This document shows positions 32,201-44,960 of a stretch of 64,000 bases of DNA, in pieces (the first letter of the stretch is position 1; every line of letters begins with the position of its first letter). The notes under the pieces are model-generated. The model was not told the origin of the DNA. It was given only the letters and a program-made list of their open reading frames with translations, and did not search any database. This stretch comes from Phalacrocorax aristotelis (Eukaryota; Chordata; Aves; Suliformes; Phalacrocoracidae), in the NCBI RefSeq assembly GCF_949628215.1, contig NC_134279.1, forward strand, positions 82,639,330-82,703,329, given 5' to 3'. Both the position numbers and the translations under genes were made by a program.

Positions 32201-35200
32201 ATCTGGGGAGAGCAGGTCTGCTGCCAGCGCTGGGCTGGTAACCAAAACGGGGGACGCTTGTCCCAAGGAAAGGGGTTGAACGGTGACGGTGCAATTGGTG
32301 CTTTGAAAACCCAGGGGAAAGATGTGGGCTCTGCTGCCAGGAATTTGTGGCTGAGAGCAATTTGTGCAGCCCCTGAGCAAATCCTGGTGGGTCCCAGCAG
32401 GAACGGGGACAGGCAGTGGAAAGGAAATCTTGGTTTTGGAGGAGGAAAACTAGAATCTGACAAAAAAAGAGATGGATTTAACTTCTGTCTTTGTATCTTT
32501 AGTCTGGCTTGGGCTGCATATCTTGGGGGAGGATGATACGGGACCACTGCCTTGGCAGGGGTGAGTTTTGGGTCCTCCTGCACCGAGCCAGAAGCTACAC
32601 TGCTTCTGATTTCCTTCCCTCCAAGAAGAGATTCATGTTCGCCCACCTTGTTCCCCAGGCAAAGTGTAACCTTCATTTTGCTGCATCCAGATGCTGATGT
32701 GTGGGTCACGATGGGCATGGGGCAATCAGGGGCGTGATGCAAGTGCCATTCTGATTCCTGGTGGCCTGGACCGCACAAGCAGCAGCTCAGGGCCGGGACC
32801 AGCTTGCTGGCATGGCCTAGAGCTGCCCTTTCTCAGCAGGTCCAGCACCCCTTGAGCCCCGTCATGACTTGGAGAAGGAAGACTGGGTCATCTTGGGTGC
32901 ATTTGGAGAGACCTTGAAGCTGTTCCTCCACCCGTGCAGGTGGGGAATCAGAGCAATTCAGGTCACTGCCTGGGTGAGGGGCTGCTCTGGCACCAGCTGT
33001 CCCCTGGGGAAGGAACTTCAACCTCTCAGCCTTCTGGCAGCTGTGAAGGTCGTTAGCAGCAACTCTTCATTATGAGCCTGAAGCTGATAAATGCTCTGTA
33101 GCCATTTAGTGCTAGAGCCCGGCAGAGCTGGCTGGATCAGACCTTGGTTGCTCTTAGTCAGCACTAAATGCTGTTTAAGCAGAATCACAAATGAGGGATC
33201 TTCATCTGGACCAAAGCATTAAAACAAGTGCCAGCAAGAAGGAGCCATCGCAGGAGCAAGCAGAGGTAGGGCAGCAGCGTGTGCTGTTTGCAGCCGCCCT
33301 GAGATCGTGGTGTTTCAGGTTGGGCCTTGCTACCTTCCCTTTCCAGCTGGAAAGGAAAATTTGCTGTGTTTTGCCCTGTTCCACCACAGATAAAACCCAT
33401 TTGTGGATCTTGTGAACTCACCCAGCGGTCCTTGGGTCATGGGCAGCTGTGCTCCTCTTCCGCAGAGCTTAAATTTGAGGGTGATTAGGGAAAAAAAGGC
33501 CAATTTGCAGTAAGTGGCAGTGAACAGGAGCATGTGTTCCAGTGTGTGTGTTCAGCTGAGGAGCACGGAGCTGCCCTGCAGCTGCAGGTATTTGTCTGCA
33601 CCTTCTGCATTCAGAAAACCAGAAGAATTGAGGGACTCTGTCAATACAAGCCATAACCTTGAGACCTTCGAGGTGGGAAACACCGAATAGTGGTGATAGA
33701 GAGCTGGGGCGAGATGGGCTGCCCTGTACCCTCGTGCAAATGCTGCTGTGCTGCGCCACTGCTGCCTCATGGATGGTCTTCTTCAGAAGAGCAAGGAAGC
33801 CCTGTGGATGCTCTGGAGTGGGTCTTGTGCTGGAGGCAGGGTTCAGATGCGGAGCACCCCAACCATGTGCCGATCCCTGGGTCACAGTGTGCCCAGAGAG
33901 GCTGGCTCCCAAGCAGAGAGTGGCTGCCGGTCTCTCTGGGGTGGTTTGTGCCTAAAAGTCCATCACGTTCTCCATCAGCTTCTCCCATCGCTTCTCCTGG
34001 AGATTTTCTATGCTCGCTGAGAGCTTAAAACACGCAGGGAGAGCTGGGCTGCTCACAGTTATCTTCCGCAGAGGTGCGTGCCTGGCTGCCCTCAACAGGT
34101 TTTCCACCCTGCTGCACACCGTTGGCCCGAGCCGGAGGAGCACGTGGGGATGCGGTAGAGCACGGCAGGGACGGGCACGTCCACCATGGCCACCACTGCT
34201 GCTTTGCGACAGCAGGAGAGGGCACCCATGAGCTGTCTCTGCCCGCAGCACCAAGTGAGCTGCAGGTTAGAGTGGAAATGAAGGTTTTGAGGCTTTTTTT
34301 TGTGCCTGAATTACTAGTTCTGCTAAGTTGTATCTGGCGTAGTGTCTGATGGGTGCTGGAGTTGAGCCTGTTGCGCTCGGCCGCTTGCTGTGTGTGTTAC
34401 CTACCTAAAAACCAGGACGGGGGGGACTTTGGTGGCATTGATTGCATAAATAGGCACCTTGACAAGGTAGCTGCTCAGAAGGTGATGTGTGAGGGGGGCT
34501 CTGAAGCTGCCAGGAGTGGGGAAAAGTGGGTCCTACCCTGCTGCTGCAGTGTGCAAGGGCTCCTGCCCGTCATGCATCGCTCACGGTCCAAGGCGCGTTG
34601 CCGATACATAACCCTGCCTGCTTTAAAAGCAGCCGATGCTCACTGCGCCTTCCCACATCCTTAACTTTTGCCTCAAGGTGGCATTTTTGCACTTCAAAAT
34701 GTGTCTAAGGCTTTTTGCACATCCATAATAACAGATTAAAATAGCTGTCCAAGCAACTTTGCCATTTGACAGTACGCTGATCGTGATCTTCCAGTGCTGC
34801 TTGTGGTCCTGGTGAGCCACTCGGGTGAGGCAGGGTGGTACCGTCGTGTAGTTCCAGGGCTGGACCTACCCCGTGCATATTGGCAAAGCAATTACTTTAT
34901 TCATTCCTCATTAAACTTTGATATGCCCGGTGCTGGCTGATCAATGTCCATATTTCTCCCAAGCCAAGACTGGGGTCTGTTTGGAGCTCAGCTGCTGTGG
35001 CCGATGCAGAAGGAAGTAGCCCCGCTGGCTTGGTTACGGGGCAGCGCAGCCGCACGTGCCGGTGCCGGGTGCTCCCATCCTGGGGACGGGATTGCTCCCG
35101 GCAGGGCTGAGTCAAGGGGACAGGGCTCAGGAGGAGGGAGAGTGGCAGTGGGAGCACCGGTTGGGGTGTGGGGTGTCCACACCGCACCCTTCGTGATGTG

Positions 35201-36075
35201 AAAACCTCCCAAGACGACCAGCCCTGGTCTGGCAGGTCGTCCTTGGGGGTGGTGATGCTCATTGCTGGAGGAGTTCCCAAAGGAAGATAATTAAATCCCA
35301 AAGAAAGGTCAGTGTAGTCCCTTGTGAAAAGGCAGCAAAGAACTGGCTGCCTGACTCGAGGCGAAGTGCAGGAGGAGACTGACAGTCTTAATTCAATCTG
35401 TGCTGAATCCCTCCCTCCTTGGGGTCCCCCGTGGGGGTTCAGGCATCTTGGGACCTCAGGCCAGAAGGGATGTGACGAAGGGCACATGGAGAGGCTGTGC
35501 AGAGTCAAGAGCGGAGCCAGGGCCACATCCCGGCCAGGTGCTCCCTCCTGCTCGGCTCTTGTTCCTTGGCCACCCGCAGCCGTGGTACCTCCCTCCTGTG
35601 CGAGAGGCAGCACGGCATCCGCTGTTGTCCTGGTAACAGGTAAACAAGTAACGAGGCATTGGGGTAAACTGGGAAAGACTCGCTCCTGTGTGCTGTTACT
35701 GGCTCAAGTAATCCCGACCCAAGAGCCCAGCCTGGCTTCTCATGCACAGCCTGTCCTGGGTATGCACCAGCGTTGGGACAAAAAGAAAATGAGCTGAGGT
35801 GGGAAAAACCTCTCGGACTCCTGAGTCTTGGGGCTTCCTAAGGCAGAAAGGGAGAATTTGGAGGACTGTTCTAGAAGAAGGGCTGCCCTTTCCTTTTTGT
35901 CGTGCATGCCCTTTCACGCCTTGACTCCATAATCATTGCTCTGCCTAACAAGAGAGACGAGTATGTATTTGATCATTGCATTGCTTTGAACCGAAGCATT
36001 TGTGGTGTGTGTGGTGTATGCTTACAGCACTGTCACAGCATTAACCAGGAGGACTGTTTTGTCTTCCCTCCACAG
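26224..36075 (+). other. RAB11FIP5: RAB11FIP5 intron 3 (9,852 bp)
   Basis: GT-AG intron with a TTTTGTCTTCCCTCCACAG acceptor. It holds lower-GC patches with many TAAT words at about 26580-27240 and 29580-29830, and a 23-base T run at 31899-31921. I found no transposon tail and no further exon. The ORF that runs from 36002 into the next exon is intronic up to 36075. Confidence 0.88.
31888..31921. repeat. Poly(T) tract in intron 3
   Basis: TTATTTTC followed by 23 uninterrupted T (31899-31921). There is no adjacent retroelement body that I can recognise, so it is best treated as low-complexity sequence. Confidence 0.8.
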
Positions 36076-38934
36076 CCTGGAAGTGTCTCCTCAGGTAGAA
36101 ACCAGCTCAGATGCTCCTTCTCATTTTCCTCCCTGCTCCCCTGCCCAGTTTCCTCCTGCTGCTGTAGCCCATCTCGCTAGCATGCCAAGCGCTAACCTCT
36201 CTCCCGCTATTGGAGACAGTCAGTCCGGATGCTTGTCCCCTACCAACCCATTCCTCAGCTCCCTGCAGAGCAATCCTTTCTTTGAGGACCTCCTCGCTGA
36301 CCAGGTACTAAATTCTCATTCACCTACTCACTTTTTCTCTAGTTTCCCGTCTGGGCCACATGCTTCAACAGAGGTCGCTGGGAACTTTTATTCCTCTGAG
36401 GATTGCAGTCCCTCTGCCTCCCTAGGACATAAAGACTCAGAGAGGGAGTCTCCAGCCAAAAGCGTTTGTGTCCCTGTTCCAGAAACTACTCCCCCATCAC
36501 AAGGAGACCTTCCTCCAGATGAGAAACCTGCTGTCCCTCCTCCCCTCTCAGAGTGGGATGATACCTTCGATGCCTTTGCAACCAGCAGGCTCAAACCAGA
36601 ACCGAAGAAGGAAAACTTCTTTGCTTCGGTGGCGGCAGAGGACATGGCTTTCATCGATGATCCCGATGCTGCCAGCCCAACGGAAAGATCAGCCCAGCTG
36701 GCTCAGGAGAAGGGGACAAAGGTGTTTGAAAAGGCCGATTCACAAATCGGCAGTGAAATGCCTGCAGCTCTACGGTCTTGGACAAATTTCTCCAGTTTAG
36801 ACGTGGGGGCAAACTTGGTGAGCACAACCCAGGAAGCGACCGTGATAGAGGATGTGCTGAGCCCTGTGTCTGCAGGGTCGATGGGAAGGAGGAGGAAAAG
36901 CAGCACGCCTACAGTCTGGACAGCCGCGTTTGCATTGGGAAATCCAGGGGAAAAAGAGGCTTCAACACCACTAACTGCTGAAAATAGTGCTAGGGAGGCA
37001 GGGGACAGTAATGAGGAGGAACCCTCTAGTTCAGGGACAAACGGATGGATGACCATAGCCACCGAAACCGCTCCTGACCTGTCAGAGAGTGCCCGAAGTG
37101 TGGCTGAGCAGGAGGGCGTGGGTCAGGAGAGCGCGTTCAGCCCGCAGCCAGCCTTCCTCAGCGAAGGCACCTTCGAAGCGAAGAGCGGATCTCGTGCCGC
37201 CGCTTGCATGTTGCCCAGAAGCACCTTCGCCCCCGAATCCGTCTCCGAAACCCTGCCAGGCAGCAACGTGGTGGCCGTGCCCCCGCGGGTGCTCGCAGAT
37301 GTGGCAGCACGACAGTTCCCTGTGGCCCCCGAGCCAGCGATGGAGCCCCAGGGTGCTGCTAGCAAGGAGGACGCGTTCGACATACGGACTTCAGTCTACC
37401 GGCTCCAGGCTAGCATGCGGCTTGAGGCCAGTGAAAGCCGTGTAAAACTCAGCTCCGACATTCGTGAGAGGCACGTGGTCCTCTCTCCGTGGATGGGTAC
37501 TCAAGAAAGGGAGGAGATGGCGGCCAGCTTGGCCGCGCCGCCCCCCAAACCTCCAAGGCGGTTTGCAGCCGCAGGCGGCGGAGGGGACAGCGAGGAGGAG
37601 GGTGCTAGCGACCCGCAGCCAGGCAGCGAGGAGCAATGGGAAGACATAGAAGGCCCGAAGGCAGATATGGAGCTGCCGAGGAGCAGTCTGAGCAGTGAGC
37701 CCTCTGTCCCGGCATCTCCCATCCCGCCTGCACTGGGAGCGGACGTAGCTGAAGCTGGGAGTGAGTTCCTGGTCTCTGAGGATGCCAAATCTGCCACTGC
37801 AGACTCAGCAGCTAATTTGGAGGCGAGAGCTAGCGATCTGGCAAAAGGGGACACCTCTCTGGGGGAAGACTGGTCAGAGATGAAAGAGACTGATGCAGCT
37901 GAGCAGTTTGAGACTTGCCCATCGAAGTTCTCCCGGGATGGATTAGGCCAGTCAGATGCCGAGGAGAGCTCAACCCAGCCAGGTTTATTTCCTCTGATGG
38001 GGGCTGCAGATGGTGCCAAGTGGGAGATGGCCTCCAAACAGGAGCCATTCCCTGAGGAGCTCAGTATGTCGGGACTAAACCCACCTTCCAAGTTAGACAT
38101 GGGCCAGCCGGAAATCTTCTGGACGGCTCTGGAAGAGCAGGAGGCAGCCAGTCACCCCGCGGGTCTTGGCTCAGTGGCACGACCCCAAAGGTTAGCGCGT
38201 GGGGAGAGTCCACCCCAGCCAGAGCTGGCGTGGGGTGACGGTGAGGGGCGGCACGGGCCGGCGGCCGGCCCCGCTGGGCAAGCGGGAGGCCAGTCTGAGC
38301 CTTGTGCCCCCAAGGCAGTGGCCAGCCCTCCTGGGGAGGCAGAGCAGGGCAGACCCTCTGCCAGCAAGCCCGAGGGGCCGTGGCGCCGATGGGCGGCAGA
38401 CAGCAGGATAGACTTCAAGAAGGCCGATTTCTGGAAGCCAGATAGGGTGGAGGAGAGGCGTGAGCAGGATGCTTCAGCCCCCAGAAATCCCTTTGCTTCG
38501 GCACGCAGCTCAAACACCCCAAGCAATCCCTTTGTGGAGAAGCCACCAGACCCCCTCCCTGTTCAAGCTGTGCTGCCCGAAAGGCTTGGTCAGGGAGGCT
38601 CCAGCTTCACCAACCTCCACGAGGAAGCCCTTGGGCAAGGCTTCCAGCCCACTAACCTTCCCAGGGACCCGCTAGGCAAGCCTCCTTTCCTGCATGACAG
38701 CCAGCCCTTGGCCTTCTCCACCCCTTTCCTTGTGGCTGCAACTAACCCTGAACAGTTTGATTTCCCTTCCCCTGTTGCGCGCCCCGCGAGCAGCGGGGTC
38801 CCTGCCGTGACCAGCCGCGCAGCCGCCCAGCCCTGCCCTTTGCCGCAGTCCGGTGACACACAAGCTTCAGCGCTCGTGGTTTTGCCCAGGGAGACACAGC
38901 CAGCTGAGAAGCCCTTTTTCCAGCAGACGACCAG
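36076..38934 (+). CDS. RAB11FIP5: RAB11FIP5 coding exon 4: 953-codon symmetric cassette exon with NPF motifs
   Basis: A single open exon of 2,859 nt, exactly 953 codons, entering and leaving at phase 2. Inclusion gives a 1,599-residue protein; skipping gives 646. It encodes an acidic, Ser/Pro/Ala-rich, apparently disordered segment (residues 514-1467 of the long form). Four NPF tripeptides, the ligand of EH domains such as those of EHD proteins, fall in two pairs: residues 571 and 580 (NPFLSSLQSNPFFEDLL, 36245-36280) and residues 1318 and 1331 (38486-38533). Other visible motifs are the acidic EWDDTFDAFA (36551-36580), resembling clathrin-adaptor ligands, a basic kinase-type site RRRKSSTP near 36890, and the class II-type SH3 ligand PPPKPPRR near 37535. 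Long RAB11FIP5 isoforms with a large internal exon are, as I recall, annotated in mammals; the motif assignments are inference. Acceptor CTCCACAG|CC, donor ACCAG|gtgagc. Confidence 0.92.
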
Positions 38935-41900
38935 GTGAGCACTCTCCGGGGAAGGCAAAGGGTGTGTATTTGGTAGAGGTGAACCCTGTCTCCCTTACGC
39001 TGTCGCCAGGGGGCCGATAAGTGGACCCCGGCTCAGTGTCAGCAGCTCACGATGGTGCTGACTCCAAGGAGGCCGCTCCATGTGTTGCTGCAGGTCCTTT
39101 CTCCTCTCACCTTCCCGTGGTCCCAGAGAGTCCAGATTATACAGCTTGAAGCCTTGGCACTCTCGGATCACGGTGGGGAATGGCCACCGGTGTCCTGCGT
39201 TTGCCCTAAACTAGGGCAAATGGCTTAACGCATCCAAGACCTGCCCCAGCTGAAAATTCAGCCGCAGCAGAATTGCATCCACATTTCACTCAGTGCTAAT
39301 TTTGGCTCCATCATCTTCCCTGTGCTTGCAAAATAGGTGCCTTTTCCATGCCTGTCAGGATAGTTTCCAGCCATTAATGCTCTCATGAGTTCCTTCATGG
39401 CATGTGCGCAGCTACTGCCCCTTCCCTTTTCATTAATTCAGCTTTGGTTTCTTTCCTTTTTAAATGACCATCAGGTACTAAAAACCTTCTTCTCTCCAAA
39501 GCAAAAAAAAAAAAAGCAGTTTCACCAGGGTGGTGGCAAAATGCCGTTCTCCCCTCCCTCCTGCTGAGGTGCCCGTTGGTTATGAAGCAAGAGGGATTTA
39601 CCTTAAGGATAACGGGAATGGGAAGGGCAGGTACCGTGGCGGTGCACCTGATGAAAGAAGGGGCTTTTACTCCTCCCAGGTCAGTCTTGGGCTTGTAGAA
39701 ATGCCGTGAAGCAGAGAAAGGTGCTGAGTTTAGGGCATGGAATCTTGCTCTACGTCCTTCAGTTCATCTAGTTTTCCTGGTGCACCTTCCCCCTGGTGTT
39801 CCTGGGCAGGAGAGGACTGTCACGGGCTCTGTCTGCCCAGAGTATCAAGGATCAAGCTCTTAGGGTTTACATGGGGACCTGGGTCTTCTAGCAGTGATTT
39901 GTTCGATCAGCCTCACTTCTGTGACAGAAGGCAAATGGAGCTTCATGGGGGCACTGAAGTGATAAAGTCCTGTCTGGCCCAAGAATAATATTGGTTACTG
40001 GGGAGAGAAAGGGCAGGAGGATGGGGACAGCAGAACTTAGCTGATTCCCAGCCCTTCCGCATGGGGATCCCTCCTTGGTTCGAGTGTGCTTTTGACGTGC
40101 AAAATGGCCTCGGGAGCAAAGACCAGCAAGAGGTGGGTCTGTTAGCTGATTTTAAAATTTTTTTCTTCTTCACTGAGGCCAGATCCTCAAATAATTCTTA
40201 ATTGGATTATTCATCCTCCAACAAACAACCTTGTTCAAAATTTGCAGGTAGCAGGTATACCAAGACCTCCTCAATTTTGGTGGTTTGTTATGTTTCATGG
40301 AAAGAGAAGTGTCCTGCAATCCCAAAGGGTAAATTAAGCAATAGGAGACGTGTAGTCCCAGGGCTCTTCTCGTCAATAGGATGTGCTCACAGTCATCTTC
40401 AGGCTTGACTGCATCCATCCAAGGGCTGACTGGCTCGTGGGAGGAAAAAGGGCTTGGTCCTAAGAGCTGGTTGTCGTGTCAGGGCTGGCTTCTGGCACCA
40501 GGCACATCTGAGAAATCCTTGAACACCTCTGCTCTGGTTTCTCTACCTGTAAAACGCAGATGTTTTGGACACTGGCTGCTGTGATTCAGGAAGCTTTGAA
40601 GAGTTACTGAGGTCTCTCTGGAAGGCTGAGGATCTGCACTACTCTATAAGGCTGGGGAGATGTGACTAGTTGTCATGGGGGGAGAGAGGCAAGGTGGAAA
40701 GGCCCTTTTCCAGGCCCCCGTGGTGATGCTTGCCTTTCCTAGAATCGTCTCCTATTAGGCTGGTCAGCAGCACGCAGGCAAAGAAAAGCCACAGCAGAAA
40801 AATGGTAGAAAGAAAAGGGAAAGCCTTAAAACTTAGGACAGGTATTAAGGTATAGCTGGGTCAAAAGTGGCCTCCTCTTCCATTGGATAAAGGAGGAGCT
40901 AGTACCTGCTGTGGATTATTGTGAGTCTGTTGTGCTGGGGTTATGTGCCCTCCTTGGGAGGGATGGAAGCTGGGTGTGGGGACCCACGTCTCTTCCCAGG
41001 TGGCCAGAGCAGCTCTCTGCTGGCCACCTTGTTCAACATGGCAAGTCAAGTGGTCAACCTGTATATCTGAGTGACACCGGCACCTCCTGCCTAGTCTGGC
41101 TGGGGCACTGCCCGGTCACAGTGAGCTGTGCCCTCCCGGAACAGCTTCTTGTGGGCCAGATTTGAAGATGCAGCTGGGGAATTCAGAGTCCAAAAGAGGA
41201 TGTGTCGGGAATGCATTTGCAGATCCTTCCCCGCTCTCCTGCAGCGAGGGAGGGCTCTCACCGCAAAACTGTTGCCGCTGGGGAAAGGTGGGTGCTCGGA
41301 GCATGAGCTGCAACACTCAGGTGTGTGGAGGCTCCCCTTTCTGCGCTTTGGGAAGGGTGGGATGGTACCTTCACCGCTGGGAAGGAGACTCTGGTCACAT
41401 CCCCTGGTACAAGGGGGACCTAAAGGACAGCCCATGACAGTGCTCTGGGGACTCCGCTGCCTTGGAGGAGCCCAGCAGTGGTGCAGCTCCTTACCCATCG
41501 ATCGGGAAATCAGACGTGTGACTATGGCAGCATGTCATGGCACTTGTAGGTGACAGGACTGGGGACGTCACAGGTGCCGAGGTGGTACTGGCACACACTG
41601 CTTCGTGCCTTCCCAACGTCAGGAGTGCAGCAGAATCGTCCTCTTCTGGGAACAAGGTTTCAGGTTAAATCACAAGCCAGCCTTTGTGATCTGAACGTAT
41701 ACCCTGTGGAGCCCTTGGAGCTTGGAGAGTGGCTTGCCACGTCCGCAGATAGACCTGGGAGGAGAGTTGCTGATCCCGAGTTCAGTCATTCCGTTTGCTC
41801 CCATAGACCCCTTCTCCACAGAGGACTGGCCCTCAGGTGCTATGTGCTGCTGCAGGCACAGGAGGCTCATTTCCTTGGATTTGTTTCTTGTTCGTGGTGA

Positions 41901-44770
41901 GAAACATTTTAATGGGTTGATAAGGACTTAATTTCCAAGTTGCTGTAGGGGAATCTCCCCAGTTTTTCACTGTGCTCAGCAACGACCTCGGGAGCATCGG
42001 TGAAAGCTGTGCAAGGCTTGCTCAGAGAGAGGGGCCAGGGCTGTGCCACCGTCCTCCTGAGGTGTTTCATCTCAAATGCCTTAAGCTTCATCGTAGACTT
42101 ATGTCCACTTGGAGATGCAGTACTGGGTTAGGCAGGTTGCTGGTGTGAGCAACTAATTCTGCTCTCAAGTTCTCATTCATCGACAGGCGGATGGAAACAG
42201 GTCCGACTTCTCAGCAGATCTGTCAGGACTTCAGACATGGCTATGAGGCAGCCTCTGTTCCCCTGGAAGTAGCCGGTGCTGACATCCCGGGGCGGGACGT
42301 GGGTGGAGGAATCCCTCCTGCTTTTGGGACCTCTTCAGAGCAACAAGGCGAGGGGGCAGAGCTTTGCTCAGCAGGAGCCCTGCACACACTACCCTCTCAG
42401 CAGGAAAGAATGGGATAAAGATTGTTTTTGTTTTTGGTTTTTTTTTTGTTTTGTTTTTTGTTTTTTGTTTTTTTTTAAATGCCTTTTGCAGCTCCGCAGA
42501 AATTACTGCGTTCCCAGTGTCCCAGTGGCAATGGGGCTGAAAGCTGCCTGCCACCAGACTCGCAGCGGGAAACGTTCCCCGGCTTTCAAAATGCCTCCAA
42601 GCTATCCCACTGCCATCCCAAGGCTGTTGCTTTCATTCTGTAGAGCAGCCTTGCTAAGTTTGGTCCAAAAGAGGTCCCCTTCAGAGGTCTGAGTGTCCGT
42701 GACGGCCAGCCACTGCCCTGCAGACCTCCTGCTTGGGGGTGTCGGCCTCCTGCTTCTGCAGCCATAGTCTGGTCTCAGTCTCTGCGCTGGCTGTGGGGAT
42801 GCATGAGGTGAGGGTGGCATTTGGGGCTGCTTATCTTTGGATCTGGCTGTGATGAGCAGTTGTGCTGGCTCCCCAGCCGCTTTCCTTCCCAGACACTGTG
42901 TTTTGAGGAATAGTAGAAGTCCTACAGTGGTCTTCCTAGCCCAAAATGAGTGGGGCTCACTGCAGGATCTGGGGAAGGAGGCTAGGGGGGGTTCATGCAA
43001 GCAAAGTCATTACTTCTGTTTTTTAAAGGCCTTGGGAATGAGCAATTTTCAGGATCTGTACACGGCTTCTGGTCCGGTTCACCCTCACCCCATCTTACAT
43101 CATAGCAGACGGAGAACTGCTGGACCACTTGTATGCGGTATCAGCGTCTGCAGCTCTGCTGGTGAAGGGTTCAGTCCAGGGTGATGAAGAGTACTTGAGG
43201 CTGATGTGCAGAACGGTGATTTCTCTACCGCCTGGTGCTGTCAGTGGACTCCCACTCTGATTTGTGGGATCCCTCTGCCCCTGTCAAGCTGTCCAGGAAC
43301 CCTTGGCTATGTCCACGTGCTTGGACGGCTCTGACAAGGGGTGTTGATCCTTTGGCTTGTTGGAGCTGGTCAGCGGCTACCATTGCTGCCCTCTTCTAGC
43401 AAACGGGTGACAGGAGGCATCATCGTGGCTGAAGAGGACTTGCAGATGTGCCCTGTCAGCACAGTGAGGAGATCGCTTGGTACATCCTGATCCTGTCACC
43501 ACTGACAAGGCACGAGGACACCAGCCTTGAGGACACTGGCCATCCACCTGATGCCTTATGTGACGTTACCTTCGTCCTAGCCGCACCCGTCATCTCTGAC
43601 CTCCAGCAGGGCTGAAAGCCACCTGCTCTGCTTTTGAAAAGGAAATAAAGCACAGTCAAGCGGTTACAGCACAAGCCAGACTTGAGAGGCGTCTGTCCCA
43701 GCCCAGCTAACAGCTCACACAGGGGTTGCGGGTGTTATTCCTCCTCCCACAACCCATCCTATCAATAGCCTGAGGTCCCCATTTGTAAAGAGAGACTGCG
43801 CTTGGCTGCCTTGCTTGAGAGCTCCTGCGAGCAAGACGTCCCCCTTCCCCTGCAGCATTGTTCGGACGCATGGCAGTTGGGATTATCACCCTTTGCAGGG
43901 TGGCTGCCGCATCTGATGAGTGCAGGGGCTTTGCAGAGCCCCTGGGTGGATTTTACAATCTTTTCGTCCCGAGTATGGTGCACAGGTCTGCCTGTTCCTT
44001 GCAGGAAGGTAGCATCAGGTCACTTCTCTTTCCATCATGCTAAAAAGCAAGCTGCTTTGCTTAAGCCCAGAAGCAATCTTTTGGATGAAGAGTGAGGCAA
44101 AAATAAATGGAAATGTAATTCCTTAAGTGACAGAGAAGGTGCATTCAGACACCATCTCCTTGCCCCCCACTTTTGCCTAGTGGAGGGGCACAAATTTTGT
44201 GGTGTCTTCCAGGCAGATGGAGCCCAGCTCTTGGGCTGAGGCAGCGCAGGAGCTGATGCACAGTGGTGCAGGAGCATCCCTGAAGCATCAGTGGTAACCC
44301 AAGACACTAATCTGGGGGCTCCTGGGCAGCAAAATGCCCCTCTGGGCAGTGGGTGTAGCAGCTCCCAATTACATTGGACCTGGGTTAAATTTCCCCCAGC
44401 TGTGCCAACAGCTGGCAGCCAGGAGTTTCGACCCAGAACCCACTCAGCGTGGAGCGAGCAGCGTAGGTGTGGGCACGGGGACCTCTTCTGTATCTCTGCC
44501 GAACACATGTCCTGGGGATCCTTATCTCATCTCTGGGTGGAGACAGTGCCGGAGAGCGCTGTGGGCTGCCTGCTCTGCGGGACACTGGCTTTCCTCTCTC
44601 TTCTCGGAGCAGGTGAGCTTTGAGCAGCACAAGCACAGAGGATTTAGCTGTGTGGAGCTGACTAAATGTGATAAGTGGGTCCCATCCCCATAAAAACCAT
44701 AGGGAAAGCCAGCAGCATCACTCCCCAGCTCGGCAGGGTGTTAACTGTCCGACCTCCTTGTTCTCCTTAG
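38935..44770 (+). other. RAB11FIP5: RAB11FIP5 intron 4 (5,836 bp)
   Basis: GT-AG intron whose acceptor follows the pyrimidine-rich ACCTCCTTGTTCTCCTTAG. A T-rich low-complexity tract of TTTTTG-type units occupies 42422-42476. An AATAAA at about 43645 is intronic and has no evidence of use. No repeat family or additional exon is recognised. Confidence 0.88.
42422..42476. repeat. T-rich low-complexity tract (TTTTTG-like)
   Basis: About 55 bases of T runs separated by single or paired G. This is simple sequence within intron 4. Confidence 0.8.
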
Positions 44771-44960
44771 TCCCCACCCAGTGAAACCCATCAGCGCTGT
44801 GGTGCAAGAGGTCTCCAGCGAGAAGAAGCAGCAGCACAGGTCCAGCCTGACGACCGCTCTGAGCAACGGCCTGGAGAAGCTGAAGACGGTCACCACGAGC
44901 AGCGTCCAGCCTGTGGCCCCATCCTCTCACCCGGAGAAAACGGACGCGAAGAAGTTAAAG
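44771..44960 (+). CDS. RAB11FIP5: RAB11FIP5 coding exon 5: conserved linker before the Rab11-binding domain
   Basis: Completes the split serine codon (AG|T) and encodes 63 further residues: PHPVKPISAVV, then RSSLTTALSNGLEKLKTVTT and a KLK end. This block is closely similar to the human short isoform, where the exon 3 sequence QKP is followed directly by SPHPVKP. That agreement shows that exon 3 to exon 5 splicing is the ancestral short form. Acceptor CTCCTTAG|T, donor TAAAG|gtagga; exit phase 0. Confidence 0.95.

Noticed and set aside
36002-36075. Upstream ATG extension of exon 4
   Set aside because: This part is intron: the conserved frame enters at 36076 after a good CTCCACAG acceptor, and the peptide before it resembles nothing in the family.
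43640-43650. AATAAA as an alternative poly(A) site after exon 4
   Set aside because: It lies deep in intron 4, nearly 5 kb past the exon 4 donor, without downstream support.
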